DNA from: Rugalucina vietnamica | Taxonomy: Eukaryota > Mollusca > Bivalvia > Lucinida > Lucinidae | Direction of reading: 5' to 3' | Length of the DNA: 64,000 nt | Assembly: GCA_964017185.1 (NCBI GenBank) | Contig: OZ024878.1 | Span: forward strand, 19,347,851 to 19,411,850 | Part shown: positions 22,801 to 32,399 of the stretch, piece by piece | Numbering within the stretch: position 1 is the stretch's first letter | Layout: every line of letters starts with the position of its first letter | Notes under the pieces: generated by a model | Told to the model about the DNA's origin: nothing | Databases searched by the model: none | What the model saw: the letters and a program-made list of their open reading frames with translations, nothing else | Program-made: the position numbers and the translations under genes

Positions 22801-24813
22801 GCGAAGCTGATCAGCGCCTTTGTTTTCACTACTCGGATAGGACAATTCCTCTTCTACTTAAATCCGAAATTTCAAGTGTCTAGCTCTTTTCTGTGCTTGT
22901 ACAGGCCGGTTTGTGTCTGACCTGTTCGGTAAACCACATTGTTGGTTTTCCCACGAGGCGGCTCATATAATAGAGGCTGTCAGTATAGTTGCATGCCCAT
23001 GAACTTTGTCACTTGGTTACTAAATACTGTAAATCCAGAAATTTTTGTTTGACCCTATTTTGCATATTATCTATTTCAAATTTACAAGCGAGTTTTTTAA
23101 TTTGCGAGGGGGCACTTGTGTGTTCTTAAAGCCTTATTTAAGCATTTTATTTGTGAGAACTTTGAATTAGCAAGTCATTGAATTTGCAAAAAATAGCGAA
23201 AATTAAGTTCTTGCGAACATTTCCGAACTTACAGTACTATACTTTTGCAAGGACTTTTAAAAAAAACACATGATTACAAAACAGCAGTCATGATTGGTTG
23301 TATATGACATGCATGTATATTACAGGCTGTATAGTGTACACGGCTGATGATTTGTCCCACAGCACGGTGAAGACCGGTAACCAGTTTAATAACGAGATGT
23401 TTGCCTGGTTACTACATACTATACTGGCTACCAGCACACATGAATACAAACCACAAACCAGAAATGTGGCAGGTAGGTGGAAATTGAGCCTGTGCATGAG
23501 AAAACCAACAATGTGGGTTTATGACCAGGTCCGACACAAACCAGACTGTTCAGTCTTATAATAAAGATAGAAGCTTGAAACTTTGGGTATAAGTAGAAGA
23601 GGAATTGTACTATCCGTGTAGTGAAAACAAAGACGCTGATCAGCTTCGCAGTAACGGCAAAGCTGATCTGCGCCTTTGTTTTCGCCTATACAGATTGTTG
23701 GTTTTCCCATGCGGCGGCTCAATATAAAAATTTATATGGGCCGCGAATCGAGAAAACTGGTCTTTGGGGTTTCCAACCAGGTCTGACACAAATCGGCCTG
23801 TATAGTCACAGAAAATTGGTAGAAGCTTGAAATTTTCTATATGAATAAAAGAAGAATAGTACTTCTGTGCAGCGAAAATAAAGGCGCTGATCAGCTGTGC
23901 AGTCACTGCACAACTGATCTGCGTCTTTGTTTTCGCATAGGCAAGAACAGATTTTCTCATTATGCGACTCATATGAAACAAGTTATTATTTGGTTAATTT
24001 TAGATATTAGATTGTTATAAAATACCCTTTAAAAATTTTGTGATTTAAACAAATGTGCATCATGCTCTCAATAAAAGATACCTACAGGCTGGTTTGTATC
24101 AGACCTGATTGGAAACCCAAAGACCGTTTTTCTCGCATCACAGCTCATATGTACTTACATTTACAATAAACTTGAAAGTAAATCAAAATCATCAATGTAA
24201 AACTTGTACAAAGAAATTTTTACAAAGATAAATCCTTTATAAAACTATAAATCAAATTAAAAAGGTGAAGACAATGATCAGACGTCTGCACCTGTATATC
24301 TGTGTTGTATGGAATTCAATTTAAATTATCATCTTGAGACTCTCATGCCTAATTTGTGTTTGCAGTAAAGGGGCTAGACAGTGGTTACAAATGACCCGTG
24401 CATCATTGTCAATTCGAAAATGTTTAAGTTAGTGAGAACTTAATTTTTGCTAATATTCGCGAATTTGTCGCCTCGCAAAAATAAAGTTCTCGCTTATCAA
24501 GAATTATCATTAGCTTTATAGACTCGCTCACGAATTCAAGAACTTGCTAATAATTCGTAAATCAAAAATTGGCGAAATAAAAGTAACACGAAAATTTCCG
24601 AACTTACAGTATTGTAGCATTTCATTAACTTTACCAGTGTTTATAGGGCTGGTGGCCGGCGTTGGAATCGGAATGTTTGTGTTTGGAGTACTGCTGGGAG
24701 CCATCATAGCGTGTATACGATTCAGACAAAAAGACAAGCTCCTTCCACCGTTCAGGAGAGACTATCACAAGAGTCAGGAAGACGAATACCATGACGATGA
24801 CCCTGGTTTATAG
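11188..24813 (+). CDS. CTBS-like: Membrane-anchored di-N-acetylchitobiase-like GH18 protein, catalytic motif degenerate
   Basis: Eight exons join in phase: 11188-11325, 14840-15214, 16946-17117, 18345-18457, 19391-19588, 20820-20910, 23326-23472 and 24638-24813, all with GT/AG borders, giving 469 residues. Residues 1-20 are a signal peptide (MAKTLCISVFIGVFVIVSS). The next part, CQCDNPAHCNP, matches the Cys-rich start of lysosomal chitobiase, and ITTVLQT, ELMCYTHLKG, IIIGIPWFGYNYTCETFS and MIWYEDYASLSAKY align with CTBS blocks. CTBS normally removes reducing-end GlcNAc from chitobiose cores in lysosomes through a DGINIDIE motif. Here the aligned residues 129-136 read DIVALDLL, so the catalytic Glu is a Leu. 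The SYDEQ region is also changed (NPESF). Residues about 412-436 form one transmembrane helix (FIGLVAGVGIGMFVFGVLLG) and are followed by a basic then acidic cytoplasmic tail ending DDDPGL. Several N-glycosylation sequons are present (NETF, NNTE, NYTC, NKTT, NKTH). It is probably a type I membrane pseudo-enzyme or lectin-like protein. Family assignment is strong; function is inferred. Confidence 0.9.
11486..14012 (+). mobile_element. Family A Helitron-like repeat, copy A1, with internal tandem units
   Basis: It starts AGCTCACCTGAGCC...GGCTCACAAGGTGAGCT, a 5' hairpin, and ends near CTCAGGTGAGCGATCATTGC. Inside, from about 11750 to 13800, a 140-180 base unit is repeated about eight times (core CAAGGCCCAGAGCTTTCAT and TGCCAACCGTGCCCCTGGGG). 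The many overlapping minus-strand ORFs across it are repeat translations, not genes. It lies in intron 1 of the CTBS-like gene and is interrupted by the hAT-like element at 11949-12693. Assignment to Helitron/Helentron type is tentative. Confidence 0.7.
11949..12693. mobile_element. Non-autonomous hAT-like element nested in A1
   Basis: The left end TAGTGTTTCCCC and right end GGGGGAAACACTA are inverted repeats of hAT type. GCAAT is present on both sides (GTAGCAAT left, CTAGCAATG right), and the flanking repeat unit resumes after the element. GCCCTTTT words recur near both ends. No transposase is encoded in about 745 bases. The exact target duplication (5 to 8 bases) is ambiguous. Confidence 0.75.
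14063..14200 (-). mobile_element. tRNA-derived SINE, copy 1
   Basis: The minus strand reads AGCTCTTTAGCTACATGG...GGTCGCTTGTCACG...GATCCGGGTTCGATCCTGGC, a D-arm, an anticodon-arm and a B-box region. The plus-strand flank GAAGTATTTTAGGAGAAAGA is shared with the second copy at 14390, so the two are direct repeats in intron 1 of the CTBS-like gene. Confidence 0.65.
14390..14515 (-). mobile_element. tRNA-derived SINE, copy 2
   Basis: Close direct copy of 14063-14200. The tRNA-like part (AGCTCTTTAGCGACATGGTT...CTTGTCAGCCCGGAGATCCG) is better preserved and most resembles a tRNA with a GTC-type anticodon loop. Flanking words are not tRNA-like. Confidence 0.65.
15222..15405. mobile_element. Hairpin MITE family C, truncated copy
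   Basis: It contains the family C landmarks GAGAACTGGGCTTCAGGGTT, GTCTGACACAAACCGGCCTG and TTCGCATTGGCAAGTC. The central hairpin is shortened to a TTTTC/GAAAA pair around GACTGGTCTTCGCC. It begins 8 bases after the exon 2 donor of the CTBS-like gene. Confidence 0.7.
15454..16562 (+). mobile_element. Family B Helitron-like repeat, copy B1
   Basis: It starts AGCTCGCCTGCACGAAGTGC and ends AGGCGAGCTACGCTGTCCTG CGACAGCTCTT, where GCTGTC/GACAGC forms a terminal hairpin. Between them lie about five and a half tandem units of roughly 165-172 bases, each with GTCTATATCTCTTGA, TTGATACTTTGCATGTTG and TGACCTTGAGGTCAAGGTCA. The architecture resembles the oyster Pearl-type or Helentron non-autonomous elements, an assignment made by analogy. 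It is in intron 2 of the CTBS-like gene. Confidence 0.7.
16838..16871. repeat. Poly-T run
   Basis: Homopolymer of about 34 T in intron 2 of the CTBS-like gene, about 75 bases before the exon 3 acceptor. Confidence 0.95.
17402..17545. repeat. Palindromic MITE
   Basis: The outer arms ATAGCGATCAAAAATGATTTT and AAAATCATGTTTGATCCCTAT pair, as do GAGGGCATAGCCATGATAGCC-type inner arms around AGTGTTGAAAACTGAGG and CCTCAGTTTTCAACACT. It is a compact fold-back element in intron 3 of the CTBS-like gene. Confidence 0.7.
17713..17970 (+). mobile_element. tRNA-derived SINE
   Basis: The head GTGGCTGAGTGGTTAAGAGC is an A-box and GAGCTCGAGTCC a B-box-like site, with serine- or leucine-tRNA-like spacing. The body (TTCTTGGGGTTCTCCC) and the tail AATCTTAAAAGGGATGTTAAAC follow. 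The insertion at the variable region excludes a functional tRNA. Confidence 0.7.
18071..18312. mobile_element. Hairpin MITE family C
   Basis: The terminal inverted repeats ATGAGTCGCTGCATGGGAAA ACCAAC and GTTGGTTTTGTCACGCAC ATGCTCAT enclose the central perfect hairpin GCAGATCAGCTTCGCAGTAA CTGCGAAGCTGATCTGC with AACAAAGGCG/CGCCTTTGTT extensions. It ends about 30 bases before CTBS-like exon 4. Confidence 0.9.
18477..18650. mobile_element. Hairpin MITE family C, truncated copy
   Basis: It retains GAGAAAAACT, CAGCTGATCAATGCCTTTGT TTTCGC, CAATTACTCTTCTTCTTAAA TCC and the end GGTTTTCTAGCGTCACGACTC. The left arm of the central hairpin is missing. It begins about 20 bases after CTBS-like exon 4. Confidence 0.7.
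18777..19022. mobile_element. MITE with GGGGCCAGTTGTTC terminal inverted repeats
   Basis: The ends GGGGCCAGTTGTTCAAAAC and GAACAACTGGCCCC pair, then GTTAGCTTAAC and GTTAACTAACG words. In the centre TGAGAATCCTTTGCA and TGCAAAGGATTCTCA form a perfect hairpin. Non-coding. It lies in intron 4 of the CTBS-like gene. Confidence 0.8.
19812..20600 (+). mobile_element. Family B Helitron-like repeat, copy B2
   Basis: It starts AGCTCGCCTGTATGAAAG and ends AGTCAGGCGAGCTACGCTC. It has about four tandem units like those in B1. The terminal hairpin is reduced compared with B1, and a fold-back MITE (20601) abuts it directly. Confidence 0.7.
20601..20777. mobile_element. Fold-back MITE of the CTCAGCTCATCTGAG type
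   Basis: The arms ATGCTCAGCTCATCTGAGAC and CTCAGCTGAGTTGATCAT pair, with inner arms TTTATCCTGCTC/GAGCAGGATAAA around TAAATGTTAAAATGCC. Full copies lie at about 35048-35261 and 38688-38903. It ends about 42 bases before CTBS-like exon 6. Confidence 0.75.
21140..22614 (+). mobile_element. Family A Helitron-like repeat, copy A2
   Basis: It starts AGCTCACCTGAGCCGAATGC and ends CAGGTGAGCGTTTACAGGAC CATTGGTCCTCTGG before a T run. AGGACCATTGGTCCT is a 3' hairpin followed by CTCTGG, which fits a Helitron CTRR-type end. About three internal units of roughly 430-450 bases carry TCAAAGATCTTCTTCT-like starts, GACCAAGATGGCCGCC and GATGACCTTGACCTATTT. It is in intron 6 of the CTBS-like gene. Confidence 0.75.
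23030..23240. mobile_element. MITE ending GAACTTACAGTA, copy 1
   Basis: It begins TACTGTAAATCCAGAAATTTT and ends AATTTCCGAACTTACAGTAC-like, an inverted pair, with GCGAG/CTCGC and AAGTTCTTGCGAAC inside. A related copy lies at 24410-24615. It is non-coding, in intron 6 of the CTBS-like gene. Confidence 0.65.
24410..24615. mobile_element. MITE ending GAACTTACAGTA, copy 2
   Basis: Related to 23030-23240 (AGAACTTAATTTTTGC, CGCCTCGCAAAAATAAAGTT, TTTCCGAACTTACAGTATT). It ends about 25 bases before the acceptor of CTBS-like exon 8, so it may supply part of the polypyrimidine/branch region. Confidence 0.65.
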
Positions 24814-25106
24814 GAAATGGAAATAATAGGAGCTATGTTGCAAACTTGAAAGTAAACCTGTCTTCAAGGTGTCCTAGGGGAGCATGGGGGCTTAGTGGAA
24901 AACCTCAAGGTGTCCTGGGAGAGCATGGTAGCTTAGTTGTTAGTGTACCATACTCAACATACTATAGTGCAGTTTAGCTGAATTTGGTCTAAAAACCAGG
25001 ACAATAGGTTTTCTTGCAACACTGCTCAGTCAGTTTCGAAGAAATACTTTGTTTTGTAACAAGGAAGTTATAACACAAACCAGGAAGAAAATTACATATC
25101 AAATAT
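24814..25106 (+). other. Probable 3' UTR of the CTBS-like gene
   Basis: The sequence after the stop is not visibly repetitive apart from two copies of CTCAAGGTGTCCTRGGAGAG-like text (24863-24885, 24903-24925). No AATAAA was seen before the MITE cluster resumes at 25107, so the transcript end is unknown. Confidence 0.4.
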
Positions 25107-26479
25107 ATGAGCCACATCATGAGAAAACAGGATTATTGCTTATGCAAAAGGTGTAGATCAGCTTCACAAGCTTGGTAGTAACTGCGTTGCTGATCAGTGC
25201 CTTTTTCTCACCACACGGATAGTGCATTTTCTCTTCTTCCTAAATCCAAAATTTTCAGCCTCTAGCAATCTTCTGTGCTTATACAGCTGGATTTGTGTCA
25301 GACCTGTTCGGAAACCACATAATTTGTTTTCTCATGACACGGCTCAAATAATGACTCAAACCAGGTATGAGCTGCGTCATGTGAAAACGGGTTATTGCCT
25401 ATGCAAAAATTGCCTATGCGAAAACAAAGTCGCAGATCAGCTTTGCAGTAACTGCACAGCTGATCATTGCCTTTGTTTTCTCTATACCAATAGTAAAATT
25501 TCTCTTCTTAAATCCGATATTTCAAGCTTCAAACCATCTTCTGTGACTGCAGGGGCCTGGTTGGGAATCCGGAAGACCGGTTTTCTCGTGTCGCGACACG
25601 TATCATATATGCCATCCAGTCTTGTCTTTCCTGTATTGTAGTACAAATGAGCCTGTGCGTGAGAAAACCAACAATTTGGGTTTCAACCAGGTACGACACA
25701 AACCGGCCTGCACAGTAACAGAAAAGAGCTAGAAGCTTGAAATTTCGGATTTAAGTAGAAGAGGAATTGTACTATCCGAGTAGCGAAAACAAAGGCGCTG
25801 ATCAGCTTCGCGGTTACCGCGAAGCTGATCTGCGCCTTTGTTTTCGCCTATGCAGATTGTTTGTTTTCCCATGCACAGGCTCAGATATGTTAATTTAGGC
25901 TTTATCTCTATATGAAATGAGCCACTGCATAAGAAAACCAACAAAATGCTTGGGCAAAAACAAAGGCACAGATCAGCTTCGCGGTAACCGCGAAGCTGAT
26001 CAGCGCCTTTGTTTTCGCTAAACAGATAGTACAATCCTTCTTCTTGTTAAATCCGAAATTTCAAGTCTCTAGGCTGCTTCTGTGACTGTACAGGCCGGTT
26101 TGTGTCGGACCTGCTTGGAAACCCAAACTGTTGGTTTTGTCATGCAACAGCTCAAATAATAAATGAGCCGCCTCGTGGGAAAACCAACAATGTGGTTTTT
26201 GAACCGGTCCGACAAACACCGAGCTGTACAAGCACAGAAAAGAGCTAGAAGCTTGAAATTGTGGAGTTGGAAAGTAGAGGAATTGTAGTATCTGAGTAGC
26301 GAAAACAAAGACGCTGATCAGCTTCGCGGTTACCGCGAAGCTGATCTGCGCCTTTGTTTTCGCCTATGCAGATTGTTGGTTTTCCCATGGGGCAGCTCAA
26401 ATCTAGCGACAGTAGATCAATCAGTATCATGTCCAATTTGAAATGGAGCAGACCTGTGATTGATCTCAACATCCATTAG

Positions 26480-26770
26480 AAAACTTGCCCATGCAATATA
26501 CAGATATTTTTTAAGCTTTAAAAATTTAAAATGTTGAGCTGAAATTTTTTTGGATATTTTTCATATTTTTGCTCAAAACCTAGATTGTGGGTACACGTTA
26601 GAACCGCCTCAGCGAGGCGTAGAACTGCCTGAACCAGGCAGTTCTAACGAGTACCCACAATCTATGTTTTGGATCAAAAATAAAATATGTATACCCCTGC
26701 TTACCCCAGTTTTGCTATATAAAAGTGGGGTTTGAGGGGGTACACATTTCACGGACATGTTTTCCTGATG
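26480..26770. mobile_element. MITE family D (CCCACAATCTATGTTTTG type)
   Basis: The arms ATTGCCCATGCAATATACAG... and ...CGGACATGTTTTCCTGATG flank a hairpin: TCAAAACCTAGATTGTGGGT ACACGTTAGAACCGCCTC against GGCAGTTCTAACGAGTACCC ACAATCTATGTTTTG, followed by TACCCCTGCTTACCCCAGTT TTGCTATATAAAAGTGGGGT. Similar copies occur at 34205, 37975, 40425, 40680, 44595 and 56570. Fragments lie at about 16575 and 19200. Confidence 0.8.
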
Positions 26771-28278
26771 TAGCACGTTTCTTTTATGAACATTCGGTCG
26801 TGAGAACATTTCAAGGACTATTCCTTCCCTTCTGCCGAATCAAGACAATTTGTCAGTTAGTGGTGAAAGAAATGTGCACTAGGTACTGGTAACCTGCCTC
26901 AGGCAGGCTGGCCCTAGAACGATGTGGTTAGGATAACTGATTGTCCTACTGTGACCTTAGCTGTTGACTGTCAAAGTAAAGCACTTAATCACAAAATTTG
27001 TGGGTGAGAAATTTGAGCCTGTGCATTAGAAATCCAACAATTTGGGCGTATAACCAGGTCCGACACAAACCAGGCTGTACAGTCACAGAATAAAGCTAGA
27101 CGCTTGAAACTTTGGATATAAGTAGAAAAGGAATGGTACTATCCGAGTGGCGAAAACAAAGGCGCTGATCAGCTGTGCAGTTACTGCACAGCTGATCTGC
27201 CCCTTTGTTTTTGCCTATGCAAATTGTTGGTTTTCTCATGTGAAGGCTCAAATAATATTTTTGTGTAAAATAACTATAACTATAAAAGTCAGTTATAGTT
27301 AGATTTATCTTCGAAAATGAACAATTTGTAGGATAGAGTGCATCAAAATGGTGCATATTCTTAAGTGCATTAGAATGGTGCATAATGGTGTAGTATTGAT
27401 AAACTTGCCACAAATGAGCTGCCTCATGAGAAAACCAACTATCTGCATATGCGAAAACAAAAGGCGCAGATCAGCTTCGCAGTAACTGCGAAGCTGATCA
27501 GCACCTTTGTTTTTGCTACATGGATGGTACAATTCCTCTACTTTCTAAAATCAAAATTTCCAGTCTCTAGCCATCTTCTGTGCTTGTACACCTCAGTTTG
27601 TGTCGGAACTGTTCAAAAACCATGTTGGTTTTCTCAAAACGTGACTCAAATGTTTCCTATTTTAGTCACACATGACGCTGGCACATGTTTTAGCCTAGAA
27701 TAAACTGACATTGGGATGGCTTGATTCAATTACTCCAGCTATTTATAGAATCTCATGACATATGAGCCGCCTCGTGGGAAAACCAACATTGTGGTTTCCG
27801 AACAGGTCCAACACAAACCAGCCTGTACTAGCACAGGAAAGAGCTAGAGGCTTGAAATTTCGGATTTAAGTAGAAGAGGAATTGTACTATCCGAATAGCG
27901 AAAACAAAGGCGCTGATCAGCTTCGCAGTTACTGCGAAGCTGATCTGCGTCTTTGTCTTCGCATATGCAGATTGTTGGTTTTTCGTACGAGGCGGCTCAT
28001 ATTTTGACACAAGAGTTGGTGAAAGCTGTGCCTGTGCGTGATGAACACAATTTATTTTGTTAAAAATCCCTATGACAGGTTTTGTAAACTGTTCTTGAAA
28101 AATAGTTCAGACTTTGATATATTTCGTCCAATTGATTGTCATATTTACTGTCCTTTTATTTGTGTTGTGTTTTATACCACAATTTGAGTGTTTATATTCT
28201 GATTAACGTTGCTTAATTTCTGTTGTGTTTATTTAGTTATCCAAAATTTGAGTGCTTAAATTCTAGTTGTGGTGCTTT

Positions 28279-28279
28279 T

Positions 28280-28336
<57 letters not shown>
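28279..28336. repeat. (CA)n microsatellite
   Basis: About 28 uninterrupted CA dinucleotides, likely polymorphic in length. Confidence 0.97.
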
Positions 28337-28339
<3 letters not shown>

Positions 28340-28923
28340 CATAATGCTGAACTCCTGGAGAAGAAGTTGCTGAGTTTTAATTCCTATTCCTATTCTGCAA
28401 ATCTGCAATATGTTGTGTCTTGAAACAAACCTTAGTTCTGGAATGTGTCTAGAAAGTGGTGGCTTCACCCTATATTGTACAACAAGGCTTAAAAATTGTT
28501 AACTAGGGTGTGAACTTGAAAGCAACAGCACTAACAATACACAAATACATTACATGAGCTGTGACGCGAGAAAACCAGTCTTCAGGTTTTCGACCAGGTC
28601 TGACACAAACCAGCCTGTACAGTTACAAAAGCAGACTGGAACCTTGAAATTTTGGATTTAAAAGAGGAGGAATTGCACTTCTGTGCAGCGAAAACAAAGG
28701 CGCTGATCAGCTTCGCAGTTACTGCGAAGCAGATCTGCGCCTTTCTTTTCGCATATGCAAAACTCTGGTTTTCTCATGACACAGCTCACATTATAAAAGC
28801 ATGCATTGTTCACCCCACCAGATATTGCATGAAAAAATTGCATTGAGGAACCCACCAATACATACATACACTTAATGATGGTCATTCATTTTGTAAAAAG
28901 TCATTTTGAAGTTGTTGTTTTTC

Positions 28924-29954
28924 AGCTCACCTGAGCCGTAAGGCTCACAAGGTGAGCTTATAGGATGGCCATCATCCGGCGTCCGTCCATCGTCTGTCCG
29001 TACACAATTTCAAAGATCTCCTCTGAAACCGCTTGGCCAATCAAAGCCAAATTTTATATGAAGCATCTATAGGAAGGGGGAACCAATCCAGGTCACATGA
29101 CCAAGATGGCCACCATGCCCATATATGGTAAAAACCCTTCTAAAATCTTCTTCTCCGGAACTGGTGGACTGATTTCAAAGAAACTTGGCATGAAGCATTG
29201 ATGGCTAAAGTACTACAATGTATATATAAATCATGACCCTGTGATGACCTTGACCTATTTTACGGCAAGGTCAACATAAGTCGCCAATGCATTTGAATGC
29301 GGAAAACATTTAAAATGTCATTTAAAGTTAATGTCTTGCAGGAAATGGTTAGTAGGACTGAATATTAATGATTCTGAAAAAAGTTGGACCTAAGGGCTTA
29401 TATGGCCCCACCCCGGGGCAATATACATGTATATTACCATAATATTCAAACATCTTCTTCTCTGAAACCGCTTGCCCAATTAAAGTCAAATTTTATGTGA
29501 AGCATCCATAGGATGGGGGAACCAATGTGTATATTAATAATATAGGTCACATGACCAAGATGGCCGCCATGCCCATTTATGGTAAAAACCCTTCAAAAAT
29601 CTTCTCTGAAACCAATAAACTGATTTCAAGGATACTTGGCATGAAGCATCGATGGCTAAAGTACTCCAATGTATATATAAATCATGACCCTGCGATGACC
29701 TTGACAAAGTTTATGGCAAGGTCAACATGGGTTGCCTATGCATTTGAATGGGGAAAACTGTTAAATGTCATTTGAAGGGAAAAGCCAGCAGGAAATTGGC
29801 AAATGGACAGAATATTGATTATTCTGAAAAAAGAAAATGGCCCAATGGCTTCATCTGCCCCTGCACTGGGGTTAAATTTCATAATTATCAAACATGTTTA
29901 TTGGTATATGCAGCAGATGTCTGGTGAGCGTTTACAGGACCATTGGTCCTCTGG
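28924..29954 (+). mobile_element. Family A Helitron-like repeat, copy A3
   Basis: It starts AGCTCACCTGAGCCGTAAGG, ends GTGAGCGTTTACAGGACCAT TGGTCCTCTGG before a T run, and holds two tandem units of about 450 bases. Both ends are present, so the copy looks complete at about 1.03 kb. It is non-coding. Confidence 0.75.
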
Positions 29955-31434
29955 TTTTTTCTTTTCATCTTTTCATGAGTGGATGATTTTTGTTATTGAT
30001 TGTTTTGTTAGTGGAAAAGTTCAGTGTATGAATGATTGTTTATATTGTTACAGTTTGATGATAATACAAGCCACAACGCGAGAAAACCGGTCTTCAGGGT
30101 TTCAGACAAGACCTGATACAAACCGACATGTACAGTCACAGAAGAAAGCTAGAATCTTGAAATTTTGTATATAAATAGAGTAAGACTTGTACTATCCATG
30201 AAGCGAAAATAAAGGCACTGTTACTGCAAAGCTGATCTGTGCCTTTGTTTTCCCATAGGCAAAAAAACCTGTTTTCTCATGACGTGGCTCGTATATTCAT
30301 TAATTTTGTTTTTTTTTTTTGTTTTTTTTGTTTTTTTTGGCTAGCAATTTTCAGCTTTACATAATTTCTGACTGGTATTGGAAATCCACAAATAAAAACT
30401 AAAAAACATAGCTGACTGCTTGGGAAAACACCAAAGAGTCGTCCCTAGAGGGCATGGTATTTTCTGGACCAAAAGTCAAAGACCGCACTACTCCCCGGGA
30501 CTCTGGGTTGGGCATTGTATGATTGTAACAAAACATTACAAATGACAAGCACATAAACTTGATTATGTGGTTGAAACATGCCATTTGAGCCCGCGTTGTA
30601 AGAAAACCGGGTTTTTGCTTTGGCGAAAACAAAGGCGAAGCTGATCAGCCCCTTTGTTTTCGCTACATGGATAGTACAATTCCTCTACTTTGTAAGTCCA
30701 AACTTTCCAGCCTGTAGCCATCTTCTGTGACTGCACAGGCCGGCTTGTGTCTGACCTGGTCGGAAACCCCGAAGACCGGTTTTCTCGCGTTGCAGCTCAT
30801 TTAACAATACACAGAAATCCCATTAATAATGCTAAATGGTAGCAGGTTGAGTGAAGACTCATGATTTGACTGATATGTGTTTTGTTGGGGGGGGGAGTTG
30901 ATTTACATTCCACATTCCAAGTTTTGATACATTTAAAGAGTATAAATGCGTAAAATTATATATTTTTCTTCAGGTACATAATGGCTAGCAGCTGTTCAAG
31001 CCTTTTTAACATATCTTTATTATGTCAACATATCATTTGAAATGCGTCATGAGAAAACCGGATTTTTGCCTATGCTAAAACAAAGGCGCAGATCAGCTGT
31101 GCAATTACTGCACAGTTGATCAGTGCCTTTGTTTTCACTAAATAGATCATACAAATTCCTCCTGTATGTATATCCAAAATTTCGAGATTCTGACTTTCTT
31201 CTTTGGGTGTATAGGCTGGTTTGTGTTGGACCTGGTCATAAATACAGAAGACTGGTTTTCTCGCGTTGTGGCTCCTTAAAGCTGCATTCTAACAAAACCA
31301 TAAAAGTGGATAAAGATTTTCATGGTTAGGCACATATATACCTGTGATTCTTACAGTGCAGATTGAAGCAACGTCACACCATCTGACAAAATGAAGAGTG
31401 ATGATTGGAAGCCGGATCATTTAGTCAATAACAT

Positions 31435-31621
31435 ACAGGTGAACCTCATTATAACGCTATCTTTTGGGTCCATGGAAACAATGTTTCAAGTGAACCATGT
31501 TATAATGAGGTTATTTACAATAGACATACAGCAAAATAATCATTTTTGGGAGCCATGACATGACTGTGTTATATTGAAAACTGCATCATAATGAGGCACA
31601 ATATAATGAGGTTGAACTGTA
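31435..31621. mobile_element. Palindromic MITE family E, copy 1
   Basis: The arms ACAGGTGAACCTCATTATAA CGCTATCTTTTGGGTCCATG and their reverse complement from ATAATGAGGTTGAACTGT flank a centre with ATTTACAATAGACATACAGC AAAATAATC. The whole element is nearly self-complementary. Other copies: 32210, 38982, 57384. Confidence 0.85.
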
Positions 31622-32209
31622 TATCAAGTTAATTGTCTCGCTGTAATCACCACACTGGATTTTTTCATGTGTCGTGTGATGTTGCATTAGTCTGCACTGT
31701 AAGAAATTTGGTTGCATCGTGGTGCTATCTGACGATTGATTTTGTGAGACTGCAACTCATAAATTTATGTACAATATATAGTATAGAATTTTTTTCAGAG
31801 TGTATTATTATATTTTATAAACCTGGTTGTGAAACACTATTTTCATAAACATTCCAGTACCCAATGAGCCGCAGCATCAGAAAACCAACAATCTTCATAT
31901 GCGAAACCAAAGTAACTGCACAGCTGAGCAGCGCCTTTATTTTTGCTTCACAGATAGTACAATTCCTCTTCTACTTAAATCCGAAATTCCAAGCTTCTAG
32001 TCTGCTTCTGTAAACGTACAGCCTGGTTTGTGTCAGACCTGGTCGGAAACCCAAATTGTTGGTTTTCTCATGCAAAGGTTTGAATATATCTAATGAATTC
32101 TAACATGTTGTTTATAATGTGAAGATCATAACAATGAATGTTATTACTCGCTTATTCAGAAATTAAATATGTCAATATAATTTTGTGAAATCATTTAAAC
32201 TGTACATGT

Positions 32210-32399
32210 ACAGTTCAACCTCATTATAACGCGCTTCATTATAATGCGGTTTTCAATATAACACGGCCATGTCATGGCTCCCAAGTTGATTATTTTGCTA
32301 TATGTCAATAGTAAATAACCTCATTATAACATGGTTCACTTATAACACGGTCTGTTTCTATGGACCCCAAAGATAGCGTTATAATGAGGTTGACCTGTA
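32210..32399. mobile_element. Palindromic MITE family E, copy 2
   Basis: Opposite orientation to copy 1: it starts ACAGTTCAACCTCATTATAA and ends ATAATGAGGTTGACCTGTAA. Confidence 0.85.

Larger units (their letters stand above)
22726..28003. mobile_element. Cluster of hairpin MITE family C (about 12 copies)
   Basis: Copies of one ~240-base element stand at about 22726-22976, 23490-23729, 23737-23975, 24085-24150 (fragment), 25107-25350, 25363-25612, 25650-25884, 25918-26155, 26163-26398, 27014-27250, 27415-27650 and 27762-28003. Each has ends like ATGAGCCGCCTCGTGGGAAA ACCAAC and the reverse complement, and a ~60-base near-perfect central hairpin (AACAAAGGCGCTGATCAGCT...). The rest is asymmetric: TTGAAATTTCGGATTTAAG and TGTACTATCCGAGTAGCG. 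Many short ORFs with ENKGADQLR or KLISAFVFA are translations of this hairpin and not genes. It covers the last intron and downstream flank of the CTBS-like gene. Confidence 0.9.

Noticed and set aside
25729-27532. Recurring peptides such as ICIGENKGADQLRGNREADQ RLCFRYSD and KTKTQISFAVTAKLISAFVF
   Set aside because: Both strands of the same family C hairpin produce them at every copy. There is no start context or splice support, so they are not genes.
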